Shown: positions 46,265-58,814, counted from the stretch's first letter. The stretch: 64,000 nucleotides of DNA from Sipunculus nudus (GCA_026874595.1 CM049310.1:79229056-79293055); one strand, 5' to 3'. A program made the numbers and translations. Notes: generated by a model not told the origin, from the sequence alone.

Positions 46265-46868
46265 GTAAGTATGAGAGAAAGTGCAATTTCCGTTAGAATA
46301 AAGGCTTTAAGTTATTAAACAAAACTGTAGGCCACAATTATGAATAAAAAATGAATTATATAATTCACTATATAAATATTTTACAACAGACCCCGTGTTT
46401 CAGTGACGTTATATAAAAATATTGTATTAGCATTAATCCTGATGCTGTCATTTTATTTTCTGTGAAAGAACCTCTATACAAAGAGTTACCCTGGGCCCGC
46501 CGGTTCCTACATTTCCCACTAAAATATGTAACTAACATGGTGTAACGTAAATCCCTGCCTCTGTAGGCGTGATTGAGTCGAGAACGCCAATAACAATGTT
46601 CATACTTACGGTCAAAGAATTATTCAATTTTCATTTAAATTGCCGCTAGATGGCAGAACCTGTCCCATACGGTCTTAGTTTTCACCGAAACATGACGGTA
46701 AAGCATGCCAGTTAAGTTGTTCTCATACCCTGGCCATGACATGTATTATGTCAAAGTGCCTTTGTTGGATAGATTTATTAAGATTTATTAATAGATTGTT
46801 CAATAACAGTTCCCATAAAATGACACACAATAGAATGAACTTGCAACATATTTCACTCTTTTTGTTAG

Positions 46869-47405
46869 ATATGGCTGATCGTGGTCAAGATAAAAGCAAC
46901 ACAGAAGGACCTTGGCTGCCATGATTCAAATCTCAGACATCTGCATCATCTGTGGACGCAAACGGTAAACGAAACTACGGACAAGCCTCATCATTCCCAC
47001 CTCATGCACCCCAACAAACGCCAGGATGATTTGATCGTATATTCTGGCACTACAAACCACGTCCCATTCAGCACAAATAAGGAGAGACGGTGCCCCAGAC
47101 GGAGAGGACCCTCTACGAAACCAACAGCTGAACTGGCTGAGCGCTCCACCTGCCCTTGGCACTACGTGACCAATCACGATCAAAACCGCTACCCACGTGA
47201 CTTGATGGAAGTCCAGTGTAACTGTGAAGAATGCGTTGGTGTCACTTCCCGCCAACATTTAGTGGCATGTGAACAGACGTACTTTTACGTACCAGTGTTA
47301 ATGCGTAAGGAAGTATGTATAAACGGATATCGTTGGGAGCTTCGTTACCAGCGACTAGCCATGGCCTGCGTATGTGCCCTGAGACCCCAAGTAGAGGCAA
47401 AATAA
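46869..47405 (+). CDS. IL17: IL-17-like gene exon 2 (cystine-knot domain)
   Basis: Acceptor tcactctttttgttag, entry phase 0, stop TAA at 47403. After the signal peptide remainder comes a basic, His-rich pro-region with an N-glycosylation site (NET, about residue 45). The IL-17 domain starts about residue 106: CPWHYVTNHDQNRYPRDLME, then CNCEEC, LVACEQTYFYVPVLMRKEVC, INGYRWE and MACVCAL. The CPW start, R-Y-P-R, C-x-C-x2-C, y-V-p-V-l-r...C and the final C-x-C are the invertebrate IL-17 signature. Ten Cys in the whole exon, eight of them in the domain. A secreted cytokine acting on IL-17 receptors is inferred from the family. Confidence 0.85.
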   Translation: MWLIVVKIKATQKDLGCHDSNLRHLHHLWTQTVNETTDKPHHSHLMHPNKRQDDLIVYSGTTNHVPFSTNKERRCPRRRGPSTKPTAELAERSTCPWHYVTNHDQNRYPRDLMEVQCNCEECVGVTSRQHLVACEQTYFYVPVLMRKEVCINGYRWELRYQRLAMACVCALRPQVEAK

Positions 47406-47519
47406 CCTCGACGGAACTTTCCGAACTGCCATTGTTTAAGGGCCTTTTTAAATGTATGAAATTATATTTGAAAATAGGTTCGGATAAAACGGGTTTCTGA
47501 AACAATTAAGATACACTGC

Positions 47520-47660
47520 TCAAATCATTTATTGTTATTACAGAGTATATAATGCGATTTTAATATTTATTTAATACTTTGCTTATAACTGCACATTTAA
47601 ATATAACAGCATACAGTTAGTATATTACTTTATTTTAGACTATGAAAATGATAATAAAAA
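47520..47660 (+). promoter_or_regulatory. AU-rich 3' region and polyA signal of the IL-17-like gene
   Basis: Between the stop and AATAAA (47653-47658) the DNA holds several ATTTA words (e.g. 47528) and 'atatttatttaata' near 47563, which contains TTATTTAAT. This fits the UUAUUUA(U/A)(U/A) element of unstable cytokine mRNAs. Confidence 0.45.
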
Positions 47661-47980
47661 TCAGGAAAGCATACAGTTTTATGTTTACTGTCGCTATTCT
47701 AAACTGTCCCATCCACTAGTGTGCTAGGATTTGGCGTCAATCATAAGGTGTATCCAGCAGCCGCCAGCCTGACTAGGCGTATCTTAAAACTCAAGCAGAT
47801 GGACAGGTTCAGAGGAATTCACTCAAAGTGTATGTGACGGGACCGTTAAAGTAAACCAAAGTGCAGAGAAAATATTCTTATGTGACGGATATAAACAGTG
47901 GCGTATCCAGGATTGAAAATAGAGGGGGCGCATGTCATAAGTCGGGAAAGGCCGGTGGCTGTTCTACGTCTTTTAGACAT

Positions 47981-47983
<3 letters not shown>

Positions 47984-48033
<50 letters not shown>
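47984..48033. repeat. (AT)n microsatellite
   Basis: About 25 TA dinucleotides; gives I-Y-I-Y artefact ORFs. Just upstream (about 47905) is a 'gtggcgtatccaggattgaa' segment of a recurrent type. Confidence 0.9.
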
Positions 48034-48035
<2 letters not shown>

Positions 48036-49429
48036 TTTTTAAATTATAATGATATTCCACAAAGCCCTATCAGTAGGAAGCAAGCATATTTAAACTTGTT
48101 TGAACACACTGCGTGGCTGATAAATTGTCTCCTTCTAAACATATCAAATATTGTTAGTTAGTGCATAATTAATATGATTATTATATATAATTTTGTAAGG
48201 TATTCAGTTCAATTTGTTTATTATGTTAACCGAGGGACCCTCATCTATATATAATACATTATTTGAACAACAGAAAAATACATGCATCAGTAAGTGTAGT
48301 GTTGTAACTTAAATGTATTTTTAAGTAGAAGATGGTCAGCACACATGTAAAAGAACTGAAATGGATTAACTATTATATGTCACTGAATCTGTCAAAGGTT
48401 ACTACATCTATTTTTCATGTAGAGCTTCTGATACTGAATTCCATAATATAGGTTTTCGTAGATAATTTATTTTTGCAGCAATTAAGTTCGAACTACAGCC
48501 AGTTGGAGTTAAAAAGAAATAAAGATAGTCTGACCTAAGGTAATTAAAGTACATAAACACAAGAAATATTAGAAGTGAAAAATACTCTGACTGTTATTTG
48601 CATGCCATTTTCAGGTTTATAATCTTATTGAAAATGTAGCTTTCAGACATAAAGCCTGACCATCTAACTCCAGTGACAGTAGCTGGGTATTTAGAGGTGA
48701 TTTTAATTACCCCAGAATCAAGAAACCGGAAGCTTTAATATAGTCTCATGGTGTATTCCAAGGTAAATTTAAAAAATGAGGCATAGCAAACCTCTAGTGG
48801 AAGTACAAATAGCTTACATGGATCGTTTAACAATTTTTGGCCACCTACCATCATGTTACAGAACAATCATAGGGTTTTGAGCCGTCACTTCTGCTCACAA
48901 ACAAAATAGGAAAGAGAAATAGAAAAAAAAACATGAGAAAAGTTGTGTAAGTATATAATCCCATTACTGTTTAGATTTATTTTAGAAATTTTCGAAGTCT
49001 GACACTCTTTACATTTACATTACAGACAATATCTTGCTAAGCTTTTGTTTCTTTTTTTCAATATATTTTCAACAAATACAACAAAACTAGATTCTCTTTA
49101 GGTCAATATGAAACCTTTATAACTGATAATAAATATACATTACTATATCATATATATATATATATATATTTACATTACAGACTAGATATTTATATTTTTT
49201 TTCTTCTTTCTTTTCAATATGAGAATAATATTACAATAACCTTGCATAGAGAAACATGAAAATATTTATTTACTTAAAACGCCATAATTTATTTATTTGT
49301 GTGTATACTCAAATAATCGAACATAAAATAAATTTGAGTTAACAAACATAGCATTTGCCAGTAATTGACTGGTATAAGTGGTAGCAGAATTTAAGGGGGG
49401 GGGGGGCGCCCCTTTGCGCCCCCTATGAA

Positions 49430-49436
<7 letters not shown>

Positions 49437-49464
<28 letters not shown>
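49437..49464. repeat. (CT)n(CA)n microsatellite
   Basis: 'tctctctctcacacaca...' with about 12 CA units. Confidence 0.85.
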
Positions 49465-49784
49465 AACCCCGACACCCGCACACCAGTGACGGGAACGGCG
49501 AAGATGCCACTGTGTGGATTACAGCCTTCCCCGATGTTCATACAGGAGAACCTGCTCAAAGCGGACCGTGAGTGGAACCTAAGTTGTTGTATGGGGCATA
49601 GCAGTTCTCACAGAGAAGGCAACAAAAAGATTCTGGTCACCTGTTTTAAGACGAAGATTCTTATTTATAAACGAAAAGAAAAACAGATCCACCCATGGTC
49701 CAGGACAAGGTCAAATATCAAAATATCTATACGAAACGATACGTCAATACAGTGTACCTTAGCCTGATTTGCAACTAAATTGCA

Positions 49785-49789
<5 letters not shown>

Positions 49790-49833
<44 letters not shown>

Positions 49834-49834
49834 G
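49790..49834. repeat. (CT)n(AT)n compound microsatellite
   Basis: About 14 CT units followed directly by about 7 TA units. Confidence 0.88.
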
Positions 49835-50156
49835 GATGTGTGTGTATGTATGGAAGTGAAAAAAAAATGCAGCTTTAAACCAGGAATATAACGTATAAAT
49901 TTATCTTCTACTATGTGTTTTTAACGTGTGGGGGGGGGGGGGGGGGGGGCTTAATAATTAAAACTGAACAAGGACATCTGGTGGCCAGGAAGACGAATCA
50001 GAGTTTTGCAAACGGCGTTTTGCAACTAGTGACCTTTAAACTCCGTACATATACAAACAGCCAGCTTCAGTTTCATGTTTCCTTTTGTTTGTCAACATTG
50101 CTGTGTTCATTAACAGGTAGATTTACAAGCTCATACATAAGAACTTTTCTTAACAG

Positions 50157-50194
50157 GAATTACTGAGTCCATTGATAGCTATTCTATTGAAGAG
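50157..50194 (+). CDS. Orphan candidate exon (38 nt)
   Basis: Acceptor gaacttttcttaacag, donor gtaggt at 50195. In phase 1 it reads (G)-I-T-E-S-I-D-S-Y-S-I-E-E and exits in phase 0. Which gene it belongs to is unknown. The exit of gene 2 exon 6 (phase 1) would fit, but the IL-17-like gene lies between. Confidence 0.25.
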
Positions 50195-50408
50195 GTAGGT
50201 AAATAACTGGTTAAATACAACAGACAGCAATAACGTTAATTCTTACATGAAGATCCTTTCGCATTAACATCAGCTAGTGCATTCTCATGGCCTCTCCCCT
50301 GAAAATGTATAATAATGAATAAATCGAGGGAACATAAATAAATTCCTGAATAAACAATTAAAGGAAACAACACGCGCAGTAATACTGGTCGGCTGTTTTG
50401 TATCGCAA

Positions 50409-50409
<1 letters not shown>

Positions 50410-50446
<37 letters not shown>
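50410..50446. repeat. (AT)n microsatellite
   Basis: About 18 TA dinucleotides. Confidence 0.88.
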
Positions 50447-50448
<2 letters not shown>

Positions 50449-50954
50449 TTGAAGGAATGACCTCAAAAGGATCTATGCTTAACAATGATATGAAAATAAA
50501 GTTTTGCAAGTGAGAATGAAGGTAACACCATTATCACCCAGATGAACAGAGGGTGAACACGGATTAAACGTCTAGATAGTCCTCTTTGAAAGGCAATGCT
50601 AATATTTAAGAATACAAATACTGTATGTGGTATTTTCAAGATTGGCGCATGCGCTATTATGTGCCAAGCACTGTAACCCTTCAGGTTGTTAACAAAATCA
50701 CGGTTGTACTGGACATAAAGAAGATATAATTACAATAAATTACCTACGCTCTCGCCCACCACTGTCTTATTCACTCAAGATGATTCATTTATTATTATTA
50801 TTGTTGATTGTTTTATTAATTTCATCAATAAAATAATATTATTACTTTATTATTATTATTATTAGATTTATATTGAAGTTTTATAGCAATAATTATAATT
50901 AAAATTTATTATAACTTGTTCCATTATTCTCTCTAATTTTATTTTTATACACAG

Positions 50955-50998
50955 TAGAAAGATGCATGGCGTTTATAAACAGCTCCTCGGATGCGTAA
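50955..50998 (+). CDS. Orphan candidate terminal exon
   Basis: Strong acceptor ctaattttatttttatacacag. In phase 1 it reads (x)-E-R-C-M-A-F-I-N-S-S-S-D-A and a TAA at 50996. The short E-x-C...S-S layout faintly recalls exons 7a and 7b, but the match is too weak to call homology. In phase 0 it starts with a stop. Confidence 0.22.
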
Positions 50999-51309
50999 GA
51001 CCAAAAAGGAAACTTTGTGATAGACATGTTTTATTTGACTTCATATAAGTAAACAGTGTAGAATATACAACATTTCCCTAGCTTTTTAGCAAGATTAAGA
51101 CTGCGCCAAATACTTTTGCCTTTGATGCGATGTTCATTTGAATGTTTGGGTTTTCATTTAAAAACATCTAAATTAAAAACATACGCTACGGCAATTAACT
51201 AGAATGGCTTTGTTTGCAGAGGCAGCAGTATGCTCGGTGTAAAAGGAAACCTAACGAAATATATCACTATTTGAGGGAGAATTATTAAATTTTTGATTCA
51301 AAACTATCT

Positions 51310-52320
51310 TTAGAAAGTTACATGCCCTGTCCAAAACAGCTAGGTTCTTTGTATTAAATAACTCCTACATCTTTGGTTCATCTGGTAACCGTAAAATCCT
51401 CCTGGGAACATACTGTAATCATTCGTTTCTGAAACATTGGCATGCAAACATAAAATGAAATTCATCACCTTAGTCAAATGAGTTACATAATGTTCATCTT
51501 CCCCATTTATCTTTTCCATAGGACAGCCTTTGAAATCGCCCTGCTCTGACTGGCAATTTATGATTACCTGACTTAGACATGGACCTGTGAAATCTTGATG
51601 ATAAGAAGGTTAAATACGGTTCACAAAATATTCTGAACAAAGAATATTCTGAACATGAACAAAGAATAACATCTGCACACCGGCAGATCTGAAACACTTT
51701 CATGGCACTGTTTCTGGTATTGATCTTGCAAACTTAGTTTAAAACTGTGCTAAAGCCACTTCGAGTTGATATCTCTCTGGTCTGTCCACAAGTTGTGCAT
51801 ACCATTTACACAAAGTAAACCCCTAACTGCCGATTTACGCGTTGATTCTGTTATTCCCATATCATTTTCTATTATTCCAAAATCCTGTTCAGATAGAGAA
51901 GATTCCGGAAGGAAAATCATGCATCTTTTCCAGAGGTCATATTGGTCCAGAATCAAAGTAACTTTGACTTTGCCTCTACAAATAGAGGGTACCTACAAAC
52001 TTCCCAATAACATTTACGGTCGGGGTTGAGGTGGAAACGCCTCATAACATTTTCAAACACTTCAAGTAAATTATTTCAATTATATAAGGTCCTCAACTCC
52101 CCAAACCTTGCAACCATATAAGAGGACAAGTAATACAGTGGTATCAAACAGATGCAGTCTAACATCTAATGGCAACTCTTAACTCATTTGCGTCTCTCAT
52201 CATTGCGTACATGGCTGCGGTAGCCTTTTCAGAGTTGAGCATCATAGCTTTATTAAATCTACCATTATAAATGAATAAAACACCGAGATAGAGGTACTCA
52301 TCTACGACATCAATACATTT
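51310..52320 (-). mobile_element. 3' fragment of a non-LTR retrotransposon (LINE), broken frame
   Basis: On the minus strand, 52310 to about 52080 translates to V-D-E-Y-L-Y-L-G-V-L-F, then NSEKATAAMYAMM, then LHLFDTTVLLVLLYGCKVWG. This is the C-terminal reverse-transcriptase motif series (YLG..F...., ..A..AM..., LFD..v.piLLYG.e.WG) of non-LTR elements. About 51600 to 51320 gives SGNHKLPVRAGRFQRL and GDEFHFMFACQCF, then NTKNLAVLDRACN, the usual C-terminal tail of the same proteins. Stops and shifts break the frame, and the upstream polymerase core is missing (5' truncation). About 51750-51990 between the two parts does not match and may be an insertion. Confidence 0.7.
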
Positions 52321-53580
52321 TTAGCCTATCTTGAACTGTGGTATCAGAAAACATACCATTCTGCAGATTTGGCCTTAAAGATCACGGTCAAGGTCACCAG
52401 TTTTGAAACTCTTCCATGAACCTGATGGAAACAACTTCAGTAGTAGAAAAATCTTCAGTAGGCCTTCTTTATAAGCTATGGGGGTCACAATGATTTCCGG
52501 TTTCGGCAGATTTAAATTTGAAGAGCAAGGGCAAGACCAACCGTTTTCAAACGTGTACAAGAATATAGTTGATAGAATTTGTTTGTGAAATTATACAGTT
52601 CTTAGATATAGGGGTCATAATAATCCTAGAATTTCGGAAACTTGTGTGTCATATTTCAGGAATTAATCTTTAGTACTTCGAAAGTTATCCTCAAATTAGG
52701 CAGATTTGACCTTTGAGACAAAAGTCAAGGTCACCGGTGGTCGGAATTTCCAAGCTCGGTTGAAACTATTTGCGTTTCATATATACTAGGAAAATATATG
52801 CAGTCTTCAAAGGATATCACGTTTTCCTGATATACTACAAAAGACGACTGACGACGACAACAGACGATGACATTAAAAAGTCTCCCTACGAGAGGGGTTA
52901 GAGACATAAACATACATTATTTCCTGGATGGGCTAAGGACCGTCGCATAACCAAGACCGATTTTAATCCCGCGAATCAAGGAATATTCTCTTGTTGTACA
53001 TGTATATTGTTTTTCAAATTTAACGACTTGCATGAAATAGCACAGGGATAGATGACGGTTTAAATAAGTAATAAATATGCCATGGTGGTTTGGTCGACGA
53101 TAAATTATGCTGTGCATAATTCTCGTAGATATGATAAATAAGTAGCTCCGTAGGGGTAAACATACTAGGGGTTTAGAAGGGACATCGGTAAAGCCCCACT
53201 CTTAGACATGATCAGACTTCACACAGACAAGAGAAACGTACAATGTCAAATTGAATAGGTCTGAAATTAATATTGTTCTCAAGTCGGAAACATATTCTGG
53301 ACACATGATGGGCGAAGGATGCCAATTGTGTCTTAAGGGGTTAATATCTCATATTTCATAAATAAATCCTGAGAAAGTTGATATTATTCTGGGAAGAGGC
53401 TATCGCAGCTCATCCCCTTGTTTTGCGTCAGAAGTTTCTAGGCTTAACGGATACACTTTGTACCTCATTGGGTCCTCAAAATCATGTTTTTGGGACGTAG
53501 TACTAAGTTAATGACGGCTTCATTTGAAGGTCTAAAAATATAGACAAAAAGTAATGTGCTCATTGAAATTAGCCCTACAG
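52321..53580. other. Non-coding stretch
   Basis: Contains repeated 'ggtcaaggtcacc' words (52386, 52727) of the kind found in dispersed repeats elsewhere here (30400, 60355). No gene seen. Confidence 0.45.
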
Positions 53581-53584
53581 GCCT

Positions 53585-54632
53585 AATGCAAATACCGTAT
53601 TTCCTTGATCAGATGCCCGGGCGTTTATTTTTTTCAGACCCTGCTTTGATCCTATTTAAGGCCGGTGTTTTTTTTTTAAATCTATAATACCAGGCTCATT
53701 AGACAAAACTAAAAAAAAAAAAAAAAAAAAAAAAAAACCAAAACACGTCGAAACAATTAATCTGCCGTCAATACATAGGGACACAATCGAAAACATCGCC
53801 GGTAGACGGATTGTGTTTACGAAATGTCCTTAGATGCCATAGGGCTATGGGACGGCTCAGCATAATTCGTTTTCATGACACTTTCCTCCGTCTATTAGCT
53901 GATAAGCTTGACACAGCGAATTCAAGTGCTTCCGACCTGGTATATACTGGTATATGACATTTACTGCCGGGAATATTCCACTAAATGTATAGGTGTCGAG
54001 AAAACTAAATATTATCTTTAACTGTTAAGTTTATATAAGAAGCGTGGTTTTGGTAAAATGTTTGACACACTTAAAAAGCGCTTCAATAATGAAAGCAAGG
54101 AGGGGATTTGGCTTGTCAGTAGCTACAAATTGTACCTCTTAGACCATCATTTGGTGTATATGCTATACAAGAAATATAGGCCAAAATGTATTAGAACATT
54201 TATGTTCAACCATCCGTGAGGCAGACCCTCACCATAACAAGTTGTACCGCTAGGGTCAAGTGGTAATATGATGCACTGTGTAGCGTTTATTAGGATCGGT
54301 GATCGGCTTTAATCATAATGGACGTATCGAGAATATTTGGTGTCCCTAATGGAACCAGGCATGTATGTAAGAAAACATATTTATAGAGGAATTAAACATA
54401 ATATCAACACATACCAAATTTCATACAACAATCTAAGGTCATTTTGACCGGTAAATTTACCAGTTATAATGATGGGAAAAGACATCTGGGGGCAAACATG
54501 GAAACTACTCTGACACCAGGCCTGTAAACAAAACCGGCATTTATTTAAGGCCGGCGTTAATTTTTCTGTGACACTGTTTTGCATCGGCAACTATTCAAGT
54601 CCCGGCGTCTGATCAAGGAAATAAAATAAATT
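53585..54632. mobile_element. TIR element of ~1.05 kb
   Basis: Left end 'tatttccttgatcagatgcc' (53598) followed by cgggcg; right end 'cggcgtctgatcaaggaaat' (54605). These are inverted with few mismatches. Inside each end there is a second inverted word, 'tatttaaggccgg' on the left (53656) and 'atttaaggccggcgttaatt' on the right (54544). A poly-A/poly-T stretch is near 53715. No transposase ORF, so non-autonomous; family not determined. Confidence 0.65.
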
Positions 54633-54639
54633 TCTATTT

Positions 54640-55390
54640 GTAGGATTCGAAGATCATTAGATGCCATATATTTTATTTTACATTAAGGTGCTGGAACGGT
54701 GAGTGTATTAAACCTTCGAGTTCACTAATACAAGATTTTAAAGAATGCTGGAAACATTTGTGGACCGAAAAGTTTTCTTCCTTAAGGTGCACGACTTTAG
54801 CCTGTCTAAATCTCTATAACTGTACCTTTAACAGTTCACCCATTGATTCCTTCATTCCACATCCACAGTCGATCAACAAAAAAAAAGAAGACATCTGATC
54901 ATTGAAGAATTACTAACTTTTCCTTGAGCTCCCGCTAACAGTCTGCTCGATTTATACGCGAGTGAGAAAGTCAAAAGACCAAATTCAAAATATAGAACCT
55001 GTAAGGTGACACTTTAATTGTAGAACCGCTGATAACATATAAAAAAGGAACATATATATGCATAAGAAATCATCACATAAAAGCTTTATCCATTCCCCCT
55101 TAATAACTCTTTCTGAATGGATCCCGACAGGATTGCCCTTGTTAGTAACACCTCTTTATTATCTAATCTGACCACTTCACTGCGGTCAAGGACTGGTCTG
55201 ACTGCCCACATGCACAGCTGTAATTACTGGTGTCTATGGATGCAAGTCATTGCTATCAGGTCTGTGTCACTTCTGGACTTGCATTGCTAGTTGGCTTCCT
55301 GGTATGTGCATGTCACAGGTCTATGTGCACAAGCAAGTTTTCAGGGCTGATCAAAGCTCAGTTCCTTCACCAGCAGATTAGTCTTATGAG
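54640..55390. other. Non-coding stretch, nothing recognised
   Basis: No exon, repeat family or simple repeat of note was seen. Confidence 0.4.
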
Positions 55391-55394
55391 CAAT

Positions 55395-57720
55395 CAGAGT
55401 TGTTGATTTTTTTTATTAATAAAAAAATCGGATTTATTTTATTTGAATCAGATTTTTGTGAATTAAATCGATTTATTTTATTTTTTTAAGTCAAACAGAC
55501 TTAATATTCTACTAAAGAAAGGATTTTAGCTCAGCTGACGATAAGTCATCCGAGCTTTAGTCATGGTCCTTTGTCCGTTGTCGATCCGGCCGGCTGTTAA
55601 CAGGGAATTTTTTAAACTATTGGACCTACGAATCCAAAATTTTGCATACATTTAGATGACCCAAAAAATCTCCTACCATACCAAAAATTGGGTCACTAGG
55701 TCTTAGTTCCCCAAGATCTGAAGGAAAACCCCAAATTCTCATTAAAAAACCCAATTTTACACTTCAAGTCTGCCTAATATCAAAAGCACTGATCTTTTTT
55801 TATCAGTTTAAATATACCTTTCTTCTGCCCAAACATAATGCACTTTGTAAAAAATTACGAAATATATTTACCCATTTAACATGAGAATTGCTGACGCTAG
55901 AGTCTTTTTTTCAGGGGTATAACTTTATTTAATCAAGATTCAATTGTGTATTCAAAATTAGATCTGATTTTTGCCCATATCTTAAGTTATTAGCATTAAT
56001 AATAAATCAGTACCTTAAATTTTGTCCAAATTTGGCACTGTTGATTTAATTTTCAAAGCATGTATACATAAGGATTTAATCTTTTAAAATCTTTTTCTCA
56101 AAGAAATTGATTGAAAAGAGTAGGTTTTACTCAAGTTTTGAGACACCATGTCAAGTATTATTTACTTCATCCAGCCCAGCGTAACAGTGGTGTGTAGTGG
56201 GTGATGTTATGTAATCACTCCTCACTCCAGGCAGCTCAGCTTTGCTGGGCTTCAACTAGGTCCAGCTTGGCTTCCCCTCTGCGCCCCTCCCGCTCCCCCA
56301 GTACTTTTACTGTGTTAAAGTACACATTTAATTGTACCCACAAAGTGATGTATTGCTATAAAAGTGTGGAGCATCCCATAAATCTCTCTTGCCATGAAGT
56401 ACTAACACACTTAACAAAAAATTTCGGCACACTGTCCTGGAATTTAATCTTTTAAACTGTATTTAGAATTATTAATTTCATTTACATATTTTTTTATCAA
56501 ATATATCCTTTGGTATAACTCTTAGCCTTATAAATTTTTTTTCCTTATTGCATGATTAAATGGTTTAAGGTGGTAATTACACATTTATTTGTGCCCACAA
56601 AGTGATGTATTGCTATAAAAGTGTGGAGCATTCCATAATTATCTCTTGCCATGCATAGTACTGGTGCACTCAATAAAGAATTTGGGCACATTTTCCTGGA
56701 ATGTAATCTTTAAACTGTAATAAGAATTATTAAATAAATTTACACATTTTATTATCAAATATATCCTTTGGTATAACTCTTAGCCCCATGACCTTTTCCC
56801 CTTATTGCATGATTAAATTGTTTAAGGTGGTTATTACAGAGTAAAATATATACTTATAAGATTTTGTAAATTCTCATTTGAAGATGTATAATTCTAATTT
56901 TTTTTACATTGCTTTATTAAGTCAATAAATGAAAAGAGTATTATTATAAAACAGATGATCTCCACTTCCTCCCTTATTCTATATTTTACAGGGTTTCATG
57001 TATTCCTAGTCGGCATTTTAAACATGTATTAAATTCACATAGTTAAATACAGATAGCTTTACAAATATTTAATCATGAGAGGCTTCTGCATCTTAAATTT
57101 GTGTTGCGTTCATACATTTTATTAAGTATTTGATTATCACAAAATAGCAAGGCCATTTCCTCTTAGTTTTTCAAATGCTAATAAGTAAAAATTAGAAATA
57201 TGGACATGTTGCATATGCTAAAATTTTACAAAATTCAGCTGAGTGCTGAATGGGTCCCTTATTTTAATTTTATTATTTATTTGCTTTATAGTGATGGACG
57301 GTTTATGGAAGCCCATATGATGATATGCATGCACTCATTGTGCATCACTGCAAAGTTGCAATTACCCAGCAAATTGTCCATTTTTAAATTCTTACTTATT
57401 GCTTGGAAATCCACTTACTAAATAACATACATGTATGCTTTCAACTGATGTTGCACAAGCAAGTAAAGTTCAGCTTAATGTAAAAGTATCTGACAGGTGT
57501 ACACCCTTGAATACTTCATATATCCTCTATTGCATATTCTCCTTCAAAATAGTTTATAAATTCAGCCTACAGAAAGTTATTTATTATTTACTTTATTTAT
57601 TTGGAAAATGTTGATCATTTATTGGATTTAATTTTTTTTTTTTAAATCGGATGAATAAAAAATAATAAAGTGATTTAAGTCGGCGATTTAAATCAAATTG
57701 GTTTAAATCAAACAACCCTA
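55395..57720. mobile_element. Outer repeat with 'ttgttgatttaaatc'-type ends, split by element B
   Basis: The left edge 'cagagttgttgatttttttt' (55395) and the right edge 'tttaaatcaaacaaccctat' (57705) are roughly inverted, with AT-rich 'aatcggatttatttta' type words next to both. Element B (from 55525) lies within. A nested insertion is the simplest reading; the outer borders are approximate. Confidence 0.35.
55525..56830 (+). mobile_element. Dispersed element B, second copy, with duplicated right part
   Basis: Same order of features as 13040-14460: 'agctcagctgacgataagtc', a short 'gtccgttgtc', 'attggacctacgaatccaaaa', 'ctcctaccataccaaaaatt', 'caccatgtcaagta(t/g)t', 'cttggcttcccctctg'. The right part around 'caaagtgatgtattgctata' (56341) is repeated 257 bp later (56598), followed by similar text to about 56830. 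Confidence 0.65.
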
Positions 57721-57930
57721 TAAGCAATTCACTATCTGTTTGTTTCTGTCTCAGGCATGTTTTTATAGAACGAAGAACCCGATCTGCAGACCATAACTTT
57801 TGTTAACTTTTTGATTATTCCCTATTTACAATGTGTGAAAGTATGTACACATGTATAATTACTCATATGGGTTAAAACAATTGTGTACAGTTCAAAAATT
57901 ACTAATTAGAAACTGATTTCTGAAAAATGA
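56840..57930. other. AT-rich non-coding stretch
   Basis: Holds a 73-codon ORF at 57200 with no recognised domain. The right edge of the outer repeat lies at 57700. Confidence 0.4.
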
Positions 57931-58811
57931 GCTATAGTATTATGTTACGGGGTGACATAAAAGCGGACCGAACTGTCTCGCCAGCGAAGCTTGCTTTGCT
58001 AGCGAAGCGGGTGGGACGCCGGATGTTACGACCCATATTGTAATAACCGGCCCGTAATGTAATAACGGCCCATATTGTAATAAAAACGACCCTTAATGTA
58101 ATAATCATACCCTGCCCATATTGTAATAAAACTGGTCCAAACTGTAATAACGGCCCATAGTGTAATAAAAAACGGCCCATATTGTGATAACGGCCCATAT
58201 TGTTATAAAAACGACCCATATTGTAATAATCATACCCTACCCATATTGTAATAAAACGGGAAGTGGGAAAAACGGCCCATATTGTAATAGCACATGTTTA
58301 AGCTCAAGAATGAATCCCAAATCTAACAGGCGATATGTGTTTTGAGAATACCTTCTAAAATGACAGCCATTTTGGTTCCTCATTGGTTTATTGAATGCAG
58401 TCATAATGGAAATCCATTGAAACAGATAACATTTATGCTACGTATATTTAATCATAATCTTCTAAAATGCATTTTTTTTACAATATTGGCCTTTTTGCCC
58501 ATTTTAGCCCCCACCATGCTGATTACAGTAAAGGTGAAGTAAAGTTATTACAATGTTACTCATTTATTATTACGGTATTGGCCATTATTATAATATTGGC
58601 CGTTTTTACAACAAAATAGGCAATTTCTACTACAATATTGACCATTGTTTCGCACAAAGCATAATCTCGTAAACTCGTAAAGTCTTGGCTTTTCAAACCA
58701 CGCCGTTAGCTTCATTCTAACCACATTCACCTGATGATCGGGTCGCATCCACCGAAACAGACTGTTGTGAATTTACAGTGTTGTTTTTCTTCAGAGTCAT
58801 ATAATAATATA

Positions 58812-58814
<3 letters not shown>

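Larger units (their letters stand above)
46232..47405 (+). other. IL17: IL-17-like cytokine gene span (two exons)
   Basis: Coding parts 46232-46264 and 46869-47405 give a protein of 189 residues, the usual size for invertebrate IL-17. The short first exon encoding the start of the signal peptide and a long second exon with the whole cystine-knot domain form a compact gene. Its nearest neighbour upstream is the C-type lectin gene 2. No gene-family linkage is claimed. Confidence 0.75.
47661..50150. other. Non-coding stretch rich in simple repeats
   Basis: Includes a TA-repeat (47984-48033), a poly-G/poly-C segment near 49395, a CA-repeat (49437-49464), a CT-then-AT repeat (49790-49834) and a poly-G run at 49931-49949. 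The 93-codon ORF at 49486 lies next to the CA-repeat and shows no domain. Confidence 0.55.
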
